Below, piece after piece: positions 17,673 to 25,515 of a DNA stretch of 64,000 nt. Position numbers and translations under genes: made by a program. Position 1 is the first letter of the stretch. Each line of letters starts with the position of its first letter. Source of the stretch: Pseudomarimonas salicorniae (lineage in GTDB: Bacteria > Pseudomonadota > Gammaproteobacteria > Xanthomonadales > Xanthomonadaceae). Below the pieces are notes generated by a model. It saw only the letters and a program-made list of their open reading frames with translations. It searched no databases and was not told where the DNA came from. The stretch is taken from positions 434,001 to 498,000 of the forward strand of contig NZ_JALNMH010000001.1 in the NCBI RefSeq assembly GCF_023156535.1. Reading direction: 5' to 3'.

Positions 17673-19058
17673 CTAGCCGTTGATCCTCGGCTCGCTTTCC
17701 GAAGGAGGCTCAAGCGGCAGGCGCACGCGGGCCACGCAGCCGCGGCGGTCCTGGCGGTTGGCAAGGCTGAGCTGCCCGCCATGGCCTTCGACGATCTGCT
17801 GGGCCAGCACCAGGCCGATACCCGACCCGCCCGGTTTGGTGGTGAAGAAGGGCACGAAGAGGTTGTCGCTGCCGGACAGGCCAAGCCCGGTGTCGCGGAC
17901 CTCGATCACCAGCTGCAGGGGGCCACCGGAGGCCTTGAGCTCGACTTCTCCGTTTTCCGGCAGGGCGGCCTCCACGGCGTTCTTGACCAGGTTGATCAGG
18001 GCCTGCTCGAGCTGGTCAGGGTCGACCTGCAGCTCAAGGTCGGGGGACTCCAGCACCCGCACCGCAAGCCGCTGCTCGAGCGTGGCGATACGCTGCAGCA
18101 GGGCGCGCAGGGAGACCGCGCGCTTCCTCGGCGGCGGTAGCCTGGCCAGCGCCGAGTAGCGGGCGACGAAGCGGCTCAGCGCCTCGGCTCGGTCGGCGAT
18201 CACGCCAAGGCCGGCACCGACGTCCTCCTGCCAGTCCTCCGGCAGCGGGTCGCGCGCGACCACGGTGGCCAGGGTGCCGGCCATCGACTTGATCGGCGCC
18301 AGGGAATTGTTGAGTTCGTGGCCGAGCACCCGGATCAGGCGCTGCCACGCCTGCCGCTCTTCCTCGCGCAGCGCCCGCGACAGGTCGGTGATCGCCAACA
18401 GACGGTTCGGCCGGCCGTCCTGGCGAAAGTCGAAACGGCGGACCTCATAACGTCCTGTTCCACTAGGAAGGGCGCGCACGCCGACGCTGCCGGCCTCGGC
18501 CTGCAGTGCCTCACCGAGCCCGAGCCCGAGCTCGGCGGCGTCAAGGCCCAGCGCCTCGCGTGCCGGCCGGCCGAGCAGGCGCTCGCCTGCCGGGTTCAGC
18601 AGGCGCAGGCGGCGCTCCTCGTCAAAGCTGAAGATGGCGATGTCGATGGCGCCGATCACCTTGCCAAGCAGGGCGGTGGTTTCCTCGACCTGCAGGCGCT
18701 GCTCGCGCAGCGTCTGCGACAGGGCGTTGACCTCCCAGACCACGTCGCCGATCGGATCGCCGCGCCGCGCCCGTGAGCCGCGCAGGCTGTAGTCGCCCTC
18801 GCGCAGGGCCTCGAGCAGGTTGGACAGGGTGTACAGCGGGAAGATCACCCGCCAGCGCAGCCGCGCGGCCAGGGCGAGGGTGAACAGGACGACCAGGGCC
18901 AGCAGCACCAGGTCGCCGTCCGACCAGCCTGCCCGCGCCACCAGCAGCAGGCACAGCGCCCCTGCCGGCAACAGCAGCCACAGCTGGTCAAGCAGCAGGC
19001 GGCGCTCGAAGCCGAGCCCGGTGCCGGGCTTGCTGGCGCGGGATTCGTGGGGCTTCAT
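17673..19058 (-). CDS. NtrY-like sensor histidine kinase with PAS domain
   Basis: This 461-residue membrane kinase has two transmembrane helices (about 23-42 and 49-66) with almost no periplasmic loop, a HAMP-like linker, a PAS-type domain (about 128-228), HisKA with phospho-acceptor H247 in VLGHELNNSLAPIKS, and a HATPase domain (N box near 370, DTGLGLS, then GGSGIGLVL). The short sensor region suggests it reads an intracellular or membrane signal. The ATG at 19058 is taken; 17 further upstream residues in frame look non-coding. The REC-HDOD regulator gene lies 93 bases upstream on the same strand and is the probable cognate partner. Confidence 0.88.
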   Translation of the reverse strand: MKPHESRASKPGTGLGFERRLLLDQLWLLLPAGALCLLLVARAGWSDGDLVLLALVVLFTLALAARLRWRVIFPLYTLSNLLEALREGDYSLRGSRARRGDPIGDVVWEVNALSQTLREQRLQVEETTALLGKVIGAIDIAIFSFDEERRLRLLNPAGERLLGRPAREALGLDAAELGLGLGEALQAEAGSVGVRALPSGTGRYEVRRFDFRQDGRPNRLLAITDLSRALREEERQAWQRLIRVLGHELNNSLAPIKSMAGTLATVVARDPLPEDWQEDVGAGLGVIADRAEALSRFVARYSALARLPPPRKRAVSLRALLQRIATLEQRLAVRVLESPDLELQVDPDQLEQALINLVKNAVEAALPENGEVELKASGGPLQLVIEVRDTGLGLSGSDNLFVPFFTTKPGGSGIGLVLAQQIVEGHGGQLSLANRQDRRGCVARVRLPLEPPSESEPRING

Positions 19059-19151
19059 CGAGGAGCGCTGCGTGGCATGGGCCCCATTGCGCCATGTCTG
19101 GCAGCGCATTGCCAGACCGGCAGCACGGCCTGGCAGCGGCGCAGCGCCCGG

Positions 19152-20282
19152 CTAATCGAATACCAGCCGGCGGAGCTTGGCGGTGTCCTCCTCGGACAGG
19201 CCGCCCTCGAACTGGCTTCCGGCCAGACGCAGGATCAGCAGCTCGGGCCGCGCCGTGCCATCCGGGAGTCCGTAGATCGCGGCGATCATGGCGCGCAGCG
19301 TCTGCGGATAACCCCATCTGGCCTTCAGTCGGTGGGCGAAGGGACGCGCGTGCTTCGCCAGCGCCGCGTCGATGTCGGCCTCCGCGGCCTCGGTGCCGTG
19401 GCGGACCTGCCAGACGGCGATCTGCAGCAGCACGCAGAGCTCGCCCAGGCGGTGCATCAGGGCGGCGGTCTGCAGCGGGGCCGGGTCGATCCTGGCCTCG
19501 CGGGCCAGCGCCGACACCGCTTCGGCCACCTTCTCGGCGCGATCCAGCTCGGCGCCGAGCCGCGCGGTCAGCCGGGCGTCGTCCGGCTCGGCGCCCTGGC
19601 GCAGGGCCAGCGCCGTGGCCACGTTGAGGCTGGTCCGCCAGCCCAGCCGCTGCAGCGCTTCACGTAGGCTGCCGCAGACCCGGCCCTGCGGGTTGTAGGC
19701 GCTGCTGTTGGCCATTGCCAGCAGCCTCCCGGCCAATACCGGCTGGCGGGCCCAGCTCTCGGCCAGTTCGTCCAGTTCGGGCGGGTCTTCTCCAGCCGGC
19801 TGGGTTGCCAGCGCGCCAAGCCGGGCCGCCATCGGGGCCTCCAGCGCGCCGTCATCGAGGGCCGCCAGTGCATCCAGCAGGCCCGGGGGGTCGCCGCCCT
19901 CGGTCGCCTTCGACACCGGCAGATACTGGGCCAGCCGTTCCACCAGCTGTTCGACCTGGAACGGCTTGGCGATAAAGCCGTCCACCCCCTGGGCGCGGGC
20001 CGTCACCACGCTGGCCCGGTCGGTCCGCCCGGTCACCATCAGCACCGGCACCCGCGGCTGCGCCGCGCGGATCGTCGGCAGCAGGGCAATGCCCGGCCTG
20101 CCCGGCAGGTTCCAGTCGCAGAGCACCAGGCAGTGCCGCTTCGGCGAAAAGCGCGATTCCGCGTCGGCCACATCGACGCAGCGCTCGACCGTCGTACCGG
20201 GCGAGGCGGTCTCGACCAGCAGGCTGATCAGGCTGGCCATCTGGTCGTCGTCTTCGACTAGCAGAACGCGATCCGCAGACAT
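19152..20282 (-). CDS. Response regulator with REC and HDOD domains
   Basis: This 376-residue protein has an N-terminal receiver domain (acid pocket near residues 10-12, phospho-acceptor D56, conserved K106). The rest is an HDOD domain (about 130-330), marked by LAGRLLAMANSSAYNPQG and the helical core that follows. HDOD domains are HD-related, usually lack metal-dependent phosphohydrolase activity, and often act in signalling or in control of virulence and motility genes. No DNA-binding output is present, so it probably acts through protein contacts. The kinase gene 93 bases downstream is the likely partner. Confidence 0.87.
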   Translation of the reverse strand: MSADRVLLVEDDDQMASLISLLVETASPGTTVERCVDVADAESRFSPKRHCLVLCDWNLPGRPGIALLPTIRAAQPRVPVLMVTGRTDRASVVTARAQGVDGFIAKPFQVEQLVERLAQYLPVSKATEGGDPPGLLDALAALDDGALEAPMAARLGALATQPAGEDPPELDELAESWARQPVLAGRLLAMANSSAYNPQGRVCGSLREALQRLGWRTSLNVATALALRQGAEPDDARLTARLGAELDRAEKVAEAVSALAREARIDPAPLQTAALMHRLGELCVLLQIAVWQVRHGTEAAEADIDAALAKHARPFAHRLKARWGYPQTLRAMIAAIYGLPDGTARPELLILRLAGSQFEGGLSEEDTAKLRRLVFD

Positions 20283-20637
20283 GGGCTGGCGATCGATCGG
20301 GGGGGCAGGCTGCCTATCCTACTGGTGGACGGCCGCCCTGCGTCGGGCATGGATCTCGGTGCGCTTGCCTTGCTGGTGGAGGCGCGACCTCCCGGCCAGA
20401 GCCGCGTCCCTCACGGACCGCGGCCGGAGCCCCAGATAGCGCCCGTGCACCCCCGTCGGTCATGCATGTGGCGCTCAGGAACCTGGGTGACCGGCCTATG
20501 CGGGCAGGCTCCCAGAACCTGTCGGAGTTGCAGTTGCCTGCCCCGCGGTAGCTTGAAGTAAGCTCGCATGCCGGCCTGGGGTCATCCGTCCGGGTAGTTC
20601 CGCACTAACGGAAGCTTTCCGCTCACAACAGGGGTTC
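20283..20637. other. 355-base intergenic region, no gene recognised
   Basis: This lies between the divergent REC-HDOD gene and the large repeat-protein gene. I see an imperfect 10-base stem (20500-20509 with 20536-20546) and the small palindrome CGGAAGCTTTCCG (20609-20621) just before the downstream gene. No convincing promoter or riboswitch could be assigned. Confidence 0.4.
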
Positions 20638-23544
20638 ATGATGAAGCGAGGGTTGCATGGTGTGTGGGTCCTGGCCTCGCTGGCCTGTCTGACCATCCTT
20701 CCCGCGGCGCCGGCCGCCGGCGGACTCCTCATCGAGTTTCAGGACACGTCGGGCACCGTGGTGGCGACGGTGTCGGGATCCTTTGACCTTCTGCCGCCTC
20801 CGACGGCTACTGACACCACCCTCCCGGACAACGACCTTAACCCGAGCTCTGGATATTTCGCGGCGTCCGACAATCCAGGCGATTTGGTGACCGTCAGGCT
20901 TTACGATCTTGCGACACCGTTTCCCGCCTTCGGCTCGGGAGGTACCTCATCCGCCACCAGTGCGACGGCGTCGACTTCATTGCGGATCAGCGGAGCGACC
21001 TTCTTTATTGACCAGGCCTACACTCCCGGCACTGCGATCTCCGCCAGCCTGCTTTGGATCGGCGCGAACTTCACTTCGCTCGGGCTGACGCCCGGGATCT
21101 ACTCCGCGCCCCTGTTCGGCGGAGAAACCATCGAGATCAGGGTCGGCGACATCTTTACCGTAACCCCCAGCGCCGGGCCGAACGGGTCCATTTCCCCGAG
21201 CTCGCCGCTCTCCATCCCCAGCGGCCAGACCACGTCCTTCAATGTGACCCCTGCCCCGGGCTTCGCGGCCTCGGTCGGCGGGACCTGCGGCGGTTCGCTG
21301 AGTGGAAACGTCTACACCACCGATGCGATCGTCGCCGACTGCTCCGTCGAGGCGAGCTTCACTCCGATCCGGAACTTCGGCGGCACGATCAGCGGACTGC
21401 AGGTCGGGTACAGCGTCGAGTTGTCGGAAGGCATGGTGGCGCAGGGAGGCTACGGAAACGGTTCCTACTCCTTCGCCAAGCCCGATGGCAGCAGCTACAG
21501 CCTCGCAATCAACACCCAGCCGACCGGGCACAACTGCGTGTTCTCCGGGCCTGGTGCCGCCTCGGGCACCCTGTCGGGCGGCAACATCACCGATATCAAT
21601 ATCACCTGCACCCCGGATCCGATCAGCATCGGCGGCACGCTGAGCGGCCTCGCCAACGGCAGCCCCGGCGGCAGCAATCAGGTAACTCTGCGAATGGCAT
21701 ACCAGCCACCGGTGGATCCCTGCGCCTCCGCAAGCGGTGCATTGACCTGCAAGGTCGCCGCGCCCGGCAACGAGGATCTTGTCGTCAATGCGAACGGCAG
21801 CTTCACCTTCCTGACTCCGCTGAACATCGACGACACCTTCACCGTGGACATCGCGCCGGCAGGCCAGCCCACTGCGCCGGCGCAGACCTGCACGGTGTCG
21901 AACGCCATCACCAAGGCCGCCAGCGGCACGGTCGGCACCTCCGATGTCACCTACATCGTGGTCAACTGCGCCGCGCCTGCCCAGTACACCGTCGGCGGCA
22001 CGGTCTCGGGCCTGCTCTCCGGCTACAGCGTGACCCTGACCCAGTCGGGCGGCGAAGCCCAGGCCCTGGGCAATGGCGGGTACGTCTTCTCCGTCACCGA
22101 CGGCAGCAGCTACGCGGTGGCCATCAGCGCCCAGCCCGAAGGTCATACGTGCAGCATCAGCGGCGCGGCCAGCGGCACCGTGATGGGTGCCAACGTCGGC
22201 GGCATCGATGTCAGCTGCACGCCCAACGACTACAGCATCGGCGGCAACGTCAGCGGACTGGCTGCAGGCACCCAGGTCACCCTGCGCAACAGCTACGCCC
22301 CGGCCGATCCCTGCGTGCCGCAGCCCTCGGGCAGCGACAAGCTGTGCAAGGTCTCCGCGCCCGGCACCGAGGACCTGGTGGTCTCGGCCAACGGCGGCTT
22401 CAGCTTCACTACGGCTCTCAACATCGGCGACAGCTACAGCGTCGACGTGGCGCCAGGCGGCCAGCCGAGCAGCCCCAACCAGACCTGCACCGTAACCGGT
22501 GGCAGCATCGACAAGCAGCAGGGCAAGGCGGCCACCGGCCAGGTGTCCACCTTCAACGTCAGCAACATCCAGGTGACCTGCACCACCGAGAGTTACACCG
22601 TCGGGGGCAGCGTGGTGGGCCTGGCGGCGGGCAACAGCGTGGTGCTGCAGAACAACGGCGGGGACAACCTGACCGTCGCGGCCGACGGCCCGTTCACCTT
22701 CGCGACCGCGCTGGCCGATGGCAGCAACTACACGGTCACCGTGCTGACCCAGCCGACCACGCCCAACCAGACCTGCGAGATCTCGCGCCTGACCCCGGGC
22801 AAGGGGAGCGGCGTGAACAGCGGCGTGATCGCCGGCGCCAACGTGGTCGACCTCAGGGTTACCTGCACCACCAATCGTTACACCGTCGGGGTCGAGGTGA
22901 GCGGACTTGTCGGGAGTGGCCTCGTCCTGCGCAACAACGGCGGCGATGATCTGGCGATCACCGGCAATGGTCCGGCCACTTTCGCCACCTCGCTCGCCGA
23001 CGGCAGCGGCTACTCGGTCAGCGTCGCGACCCAGCCAGGCAACCCGGCGCAGACCTGCTCGCTGCCGCAACCGGTGAAGACGGCCAAGGGCACGGTGCTG
23101 GGCTCGGGCACGATCAATGGTGCCAACGTCACCGGCATCCCGGTCACCTGCGTGACCGATCCCACCGCGCCGGGTGCGCCGACCAATGTGCAGGTCGGCT
23201 TCAACGGCGGCATGGCGACCGTCAGCTGGACACCACCGGCGAACGACGGCGGCACCCCGATCACCGGCTACACGGTGGTGCTGCAGCCCGGCGGGCTCGG
23301 CTGCACGGTCAGCGGCAATCCGCCGCCGACCAGCTGCCAGATCTCCGGGATCCAGCCGGGTACCGCCTACACGGCCATCGTCACCGCCAGCAACGGGGCC
23401 GGCAGCGGCGCGCCCGGCAGCGGCGCCGGGTCTCCGGTAGCAGCGACCCCGGCCGTGATCCCGGTCGACCAGCCCTGGGCCCTGGCCCTGCTGGGGCTGA
23501 TGTTCGCCCTGGTCGGCGGACGGGTCCTGGTCGGGCGTCGATAG
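20638..23544 (+). CDS. Large exported repeat protein with FN3 domain and C-terminal sorting-like helix
   Basis: This 968-residue protein begins with a signal peptide. After an N-terminal domain of unknown type and an InlB-like stretch (about 175-245), six related units of roughly 80-120 residues start near residues 248, 330, 450, 531, 651 and 747. Each follows the pattern Y-x-V/I-GG-x-V-x-GL, an NG-x-F strand, and QP-x-x-P-x-Q-T-C, and most end in VTC. The paired cysteines suggest one disulfide per unit. A fibronectin type III domain (about 841-930) follows, and the tail PWALALLGLMFALVGG then GRR resembles IPTL-CTERM-type sorting signals. It is probably anchored at the cell surface. Two consecutive ATGs (20638 and 20641) are possible starts. 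Confidence 0.82.
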   Translation: MMKRGLHGVWVLASLACLTILPAAPAAGGLLIEFQDTSGTVVATVSGSFDLLPPPTATDTTLPDNDLNPSSGYFAASDNPGDLVTVRLYDLATPFPAFGSGGTSSATSATASTSLRISGATFFIDQAYTPGTAISASLLWIGANFTSLGLTPGIYSAPLFGGETIEIRVGDIFTVTPSAGPNGSISPSSPLSIPSGQTTSFNVTPAPGFAASVGGTCGGSLSGNVYTTDAIVADCSVEASFTPIRNFGGTISGLQVGYSVELSEGMVAQGGYGNGSYSFAKPDGSSYSLAINTQPTGHNCVFSGPGAASGTLSGGNITDINITCTPDPISIGGTLSGLANGSPGGSNQVTLRMAYQPPVDPCASASGALTCKVAAPGNEDLVVNANGSFTFLTPLNIDDTFTVDIAPAGQPTAPAQTCTVSNAITKAASGTVGTSDVTYIVVNCAAPAQYTVGGTVSGLLSGYSVTLTQSGGEAQALGNGGYVFSVTDGSSYAVAISAQPEGHTCSISGAASGTVMGANVGGIDVSCTPNDYSIGGNVSGLAAGTQVTLRNSYAPADPCVPQPSGSDKLCKVSAPGTEDLVVSANGGFSFTTALNIGDSYSVDVAPGGQPSSPNQTCTVTGGSIDKQQGKAATGQVSTFNVSNIQVTCTTESYTVGGSVVGLAAGNSVVLQNNGGDNLTVAADGPFTFATALADGSNYTVTVLTQPTTPNQTCEISRLTPGKGSGVNSGVIAGANVVDLRVTCTTNRYTVGVEVSGLVGSGLVLRNNGGDDLAITGNGPATFATSLADGSGYSVSVATQPGNPAQTCSLPQPVKTAKGTVLGSGTINGANVTGIPVTCVTDPTAPGAPTNVQVGFNGGMATVSWTPPANDGGTPITGYTVVLQPGGLGCTVSGNPPPTSCQISGIQPGTAYTAIVTASNGAGSGAPGSGAGSPVAATPAVIPVDQPWALALLGLMFALVGGRVLVGRR

Positions 23545-23552
23545 GCACCGCG

Positions 23553-23579
23553 CTGACGGGGCGCCCCGCGCCCCGTCAG
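23553..23579. terminator. Bidirectional terminator-like hairpin between convergent genes
   Basis: A perfect 11-base stem, CTGACGGGGCG and CGCCCCGTCAG, closes a 5-base loop. It lies nine bases after the repeat-protein stop and its right arm includes the nei stop codon (23576-23578). There is no T-run. Confidence 0.5.
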
Positions 23580-24388
23580 GCCTGGCAGCGCGGACAGAGG
23601 TAGAGCCGGCGGCTGCCGCGCTCGGTGCGCAGGATCATCTCGCCGCAGTGCAGGCAGGGCTCGCCGGCGCGGTCGAAGACCCTGAACCGGAACGCGTCCT
23701 CGCCACCCTCCATGTACTCGGCCTTCATGCCCTGCGAGCGGCGGATCCCGCGGCTGCGGTAGCTGCGCCGAGGCACCCCCAGCAGGGCCGCAGCCAGGGC
23801 CTCGCGCTCGTCTTCATCCAGCTCGCGGGGCCGGCGATCGGGATGCAGGCCGGCCTCGAACAGCACCTCGGAGCGCAGGTAGTTGCCCATGCCGGCGAGG
23901 AAGGCCTGGTCGAGCAGCAGGGCCGAGAGCTGGCGGCCGGAGAAACGTTTGGCCGCCAGACGCTCGGCGACCGTATCCGCGTCCAGGGCGGAGTCGAGCA
24001 CATCGGGACCGATGCGCCGCAGGAACGGGTGCTGCTCGATTTCGGCGTCGCGCCAGAGGCTGACATCCGAAGCCGAATAGAGCCGGATCGCCTTCTTCGC
24101 AGTGGCCAGTTCGACGCGCAGCGAGCGACCGGTCTTCGGCGGCTGGTCCGGCTTGCCGACCTTCCAGACCCCATAAAGCTGGTTGTGGGTGTAGAGGGTC
24201 CAACCGTTGTCGAAACGGGTCAGCAGCGCCTTGCCGCGCGGTTCGATGGCGCGGATGCGGCACGATTCAAGCTTCCTCTCGTGGCGCTTGAGCTCGGGAA
24301 AGGCAAAGAAGACGCGCTGCAGCGGCGTGTTCAGGACCGCCTTGGCAAGCTGGTCCGCCGCGCGGCGGATTTCGGGACCTTCGGGCAT
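23576..24388 (-). CDS. nei: Endonuclease VIII (Fpg/Nei family DNA glycosylase)
   Basis: This 270-residue DNA glycosylase/AP lyase starts with the conserved MPEGPEI (catalytic Pro2, Glu3). It has the conserved Lys in GKALLTRF, the H2TH region (LLLDQAFLAGMGNYLRSEVLF) and a C-terminal zinc finger (CLHC ... CPRC) with the intercalating arginine near TERGSRRLYLC. Sequence is closer to Nei than MutM, so oxidised pyrimidines are the probable substrates. The gene is convergent with the large repeat-protein gene and separated from yjfB by a REP-like element. Confidence 0.9.
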   Translation of the reverse strand: MPEGPEIRRAADQLAKAVLNTPLQRVFFAFPELKRHERKLESCRIRAIEPRGKALLTRFDNGWTLYTHNQLYGVWKVGKPDQPPKTGRSLRVELATAKKAIRLYSASDVSLWRDAEIEQHPFLRRIGPDVLDSALDADTVAERLAAKRFSGRQLSALLLDQAFLAGMGNYLRSEVLFEAGLHPDRRPRELDEDEREALAAALLGVPRRSYRSRGIRRSQGMKAEYMEGGEDAFRFRVFDRAGEPCLHCGEMILRTERGSRRLYLCPRCQA

Positions 24389-24490
24389 GACGCGCTGCTG
24401 CGTGGAGACCGGCGTCAGGCTAGGCGACCCCGTGTGGCCAAAACGTCGCAGCCGCTGGAGATCGGGAATGGACCGTCAGCTGGGAGAGCA

Positions 24491-24623
24491 TTGGGCGCAA
24501 AGAAGACCTTCCACAACACCCGAATGTAGGAGCCAGCTTGCTGGCGATCGTTCCGTCCGGGGCGCCTATCGCCAGCAAGCTGGCTCCTACAGGGGACTGA
24601 GGCGAATGCGAACTTCGCGCCCA
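24491..24623 (-). repeat. REP-like palindromic element, copy A
   Basis: Two 23-base inverted arms (24526-24548 and 24568-24590), each itself near-palindromic around GCCAGCTTGCTGGC, are separated by 19 bases. The core matches the GTAGGAGCCAGCTTGCTGGC type of REP repeat known from Pseudomonas and relatives. Flanks on both sides match copy C at 52571-52701 in reverse orientation, so the repeated unit is about 130 bases, larger than the palindrome alone. Confidence 0.85.
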
Positions 24624-24656
24624 AACCAGCCGCTTCTGGCGCGGCCGAGGGACAGA

Positions 24657-24857
24657 TCAGGCGTAGGTGTTGACCAGGGTGCCGAGGGTGCCGGAGCTGG
24701 CCAGCTGCGGCTGCGGCAGGGCCTGAATCAGGGCGGCGGCCGAGGCGGCCTGGATGTTCAGCGCGCTCTTCAATACGGCGGTCGACACCTGCTGCTGCAG
24801 CTGGGTCTGCTGCAGGCCCTGGGCGGTGCTGACGATGGCGGCGCTGAGCGAATCCAC
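24657..24857 (-). CDS. YjfB-family putative motility protein
   Basis: This 66-residue protein begins MDSLSAAIVSTAQGLQQTQ and is low in charge and rich in Ala, Gln and Leu. It fits the small YjfB family (putative motility protein), which is often found with flagellar regulons and has no established biochemistry. A sigma-28-type promoter with TCAA, a 15-base gap and GCCGATAA lies 30 bases upstream of the start, which supports both the gene call and a flagellar link. A REP-like element follows its stop. Confidence 0.8.
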   Translation of the reverse strand: MDSLSAAIVSTAQGLQQTQLQQQVSTAVLKSALNIQAASAAALIQALPQPQLASSGTLGTLVNTYA

Positions 24858-24887
24858 GGCGCTCTCCGGGTGGGGGTGTCGGGCCGG

Positions 24888-24914
24888 TTATCGGCCAATA
24901 CCGGCGCTTCTTGA
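24888..24914 (-). promoter_or_regulatory. Sigma-28 (FliA) promoter of yjfB
   Basis: On the minus strand TCAA (24911-24914), a 15-base spacer and GCCGATAA (24888-24895) are seen. The -10 is a perfect match to the FliA consensus and the -35 differs from TAAA at one base. Transcription would begin near 24881, leaving a leader of about 24 bases before the ATG at 24857. Confidence 0.75.
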
Positions 24915-25515
24915 GCACGGAAGTCTCAGAATGTGACGGATATCGCAGTTCTGAGCGCATTTCCGGCCGGCATCGGGAGGGAGACCGCGCCGTGCCGGCC
25001 GCGCCACCCGTCCCGAATCCTGCGTGGCGATCGCGACGAAGCCCGCACGAATCATCAAACACGGCGCCGGGCGCTGCTTCAGAGTGCGGCGGGTATCGGC
25101 AATTGCCGCTGTGCAGGAGACCGGGATCGTCCGGCCACGGACGGCGCTCGATGGGCTCGGGTCGCGGTACCCCAGCTTGCGCTGGCCAGCGCCAGCGAAT
25201 CGGTCCCGGCTCGGCTGTCCGCCTCCACGCGCAGGGGTCGGTGGTCCTGAGCGGCCCTGGCGGACCCGCCGCGTGCGAGCCGCAGCCAGTCCGACCGGGG
25301 ACCAGCCCACCCGCCGATCTGCCCCGCCCCGTCCTTCAGAACTGATCGTTCCACCGCGCCATCCTACCCGACGTGTTGCAGCTTCGCCTCGCGTGACCTG
25401 CCGATCAGGCCGCCCCGCCCGCCCGCGGGTCACCGACCTGCCCAGGTCGTCGGCCGGAGGGCCAGAGGGGAAGCCGCCCGCAGAGCCCTCCCCCCATTCC
25501 AAACAGGATGCCCTC
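24915..25515. other. 601-base intergenic region, no gene recognised
   Basis: Apart from the yjfB promoter at its left edge I see no gene or clear signal. Open frames run through it on both strands, as expected at this GC content, without start sites or family similarity. The exported-protein gene begins at 25516, preceded by AACAGG. Confidence 0.5.

Noticed and set aside
20283-20637. Riboswitch (cyclic di-GMP type) before the repeat-protein gene
   Set aside because: There is a GC stem but none of the conserved single-stranded motifs of known riboswitch classes was seen.
20977-23070. Long minus-strand open frame (about 700 codons) opposite the repeat protein
   Set aside because: The plus-strand frame has a signal peptide, ordered repeats and an FN3 domain; the minus frame is low complexity and follows the repeats passively.
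24491-24623. CRISPR-like repeats
   Set aside because: The repeated sequences are palindromic REP-type units, dispersed over 28 kb, without regular spacers or cas genes.
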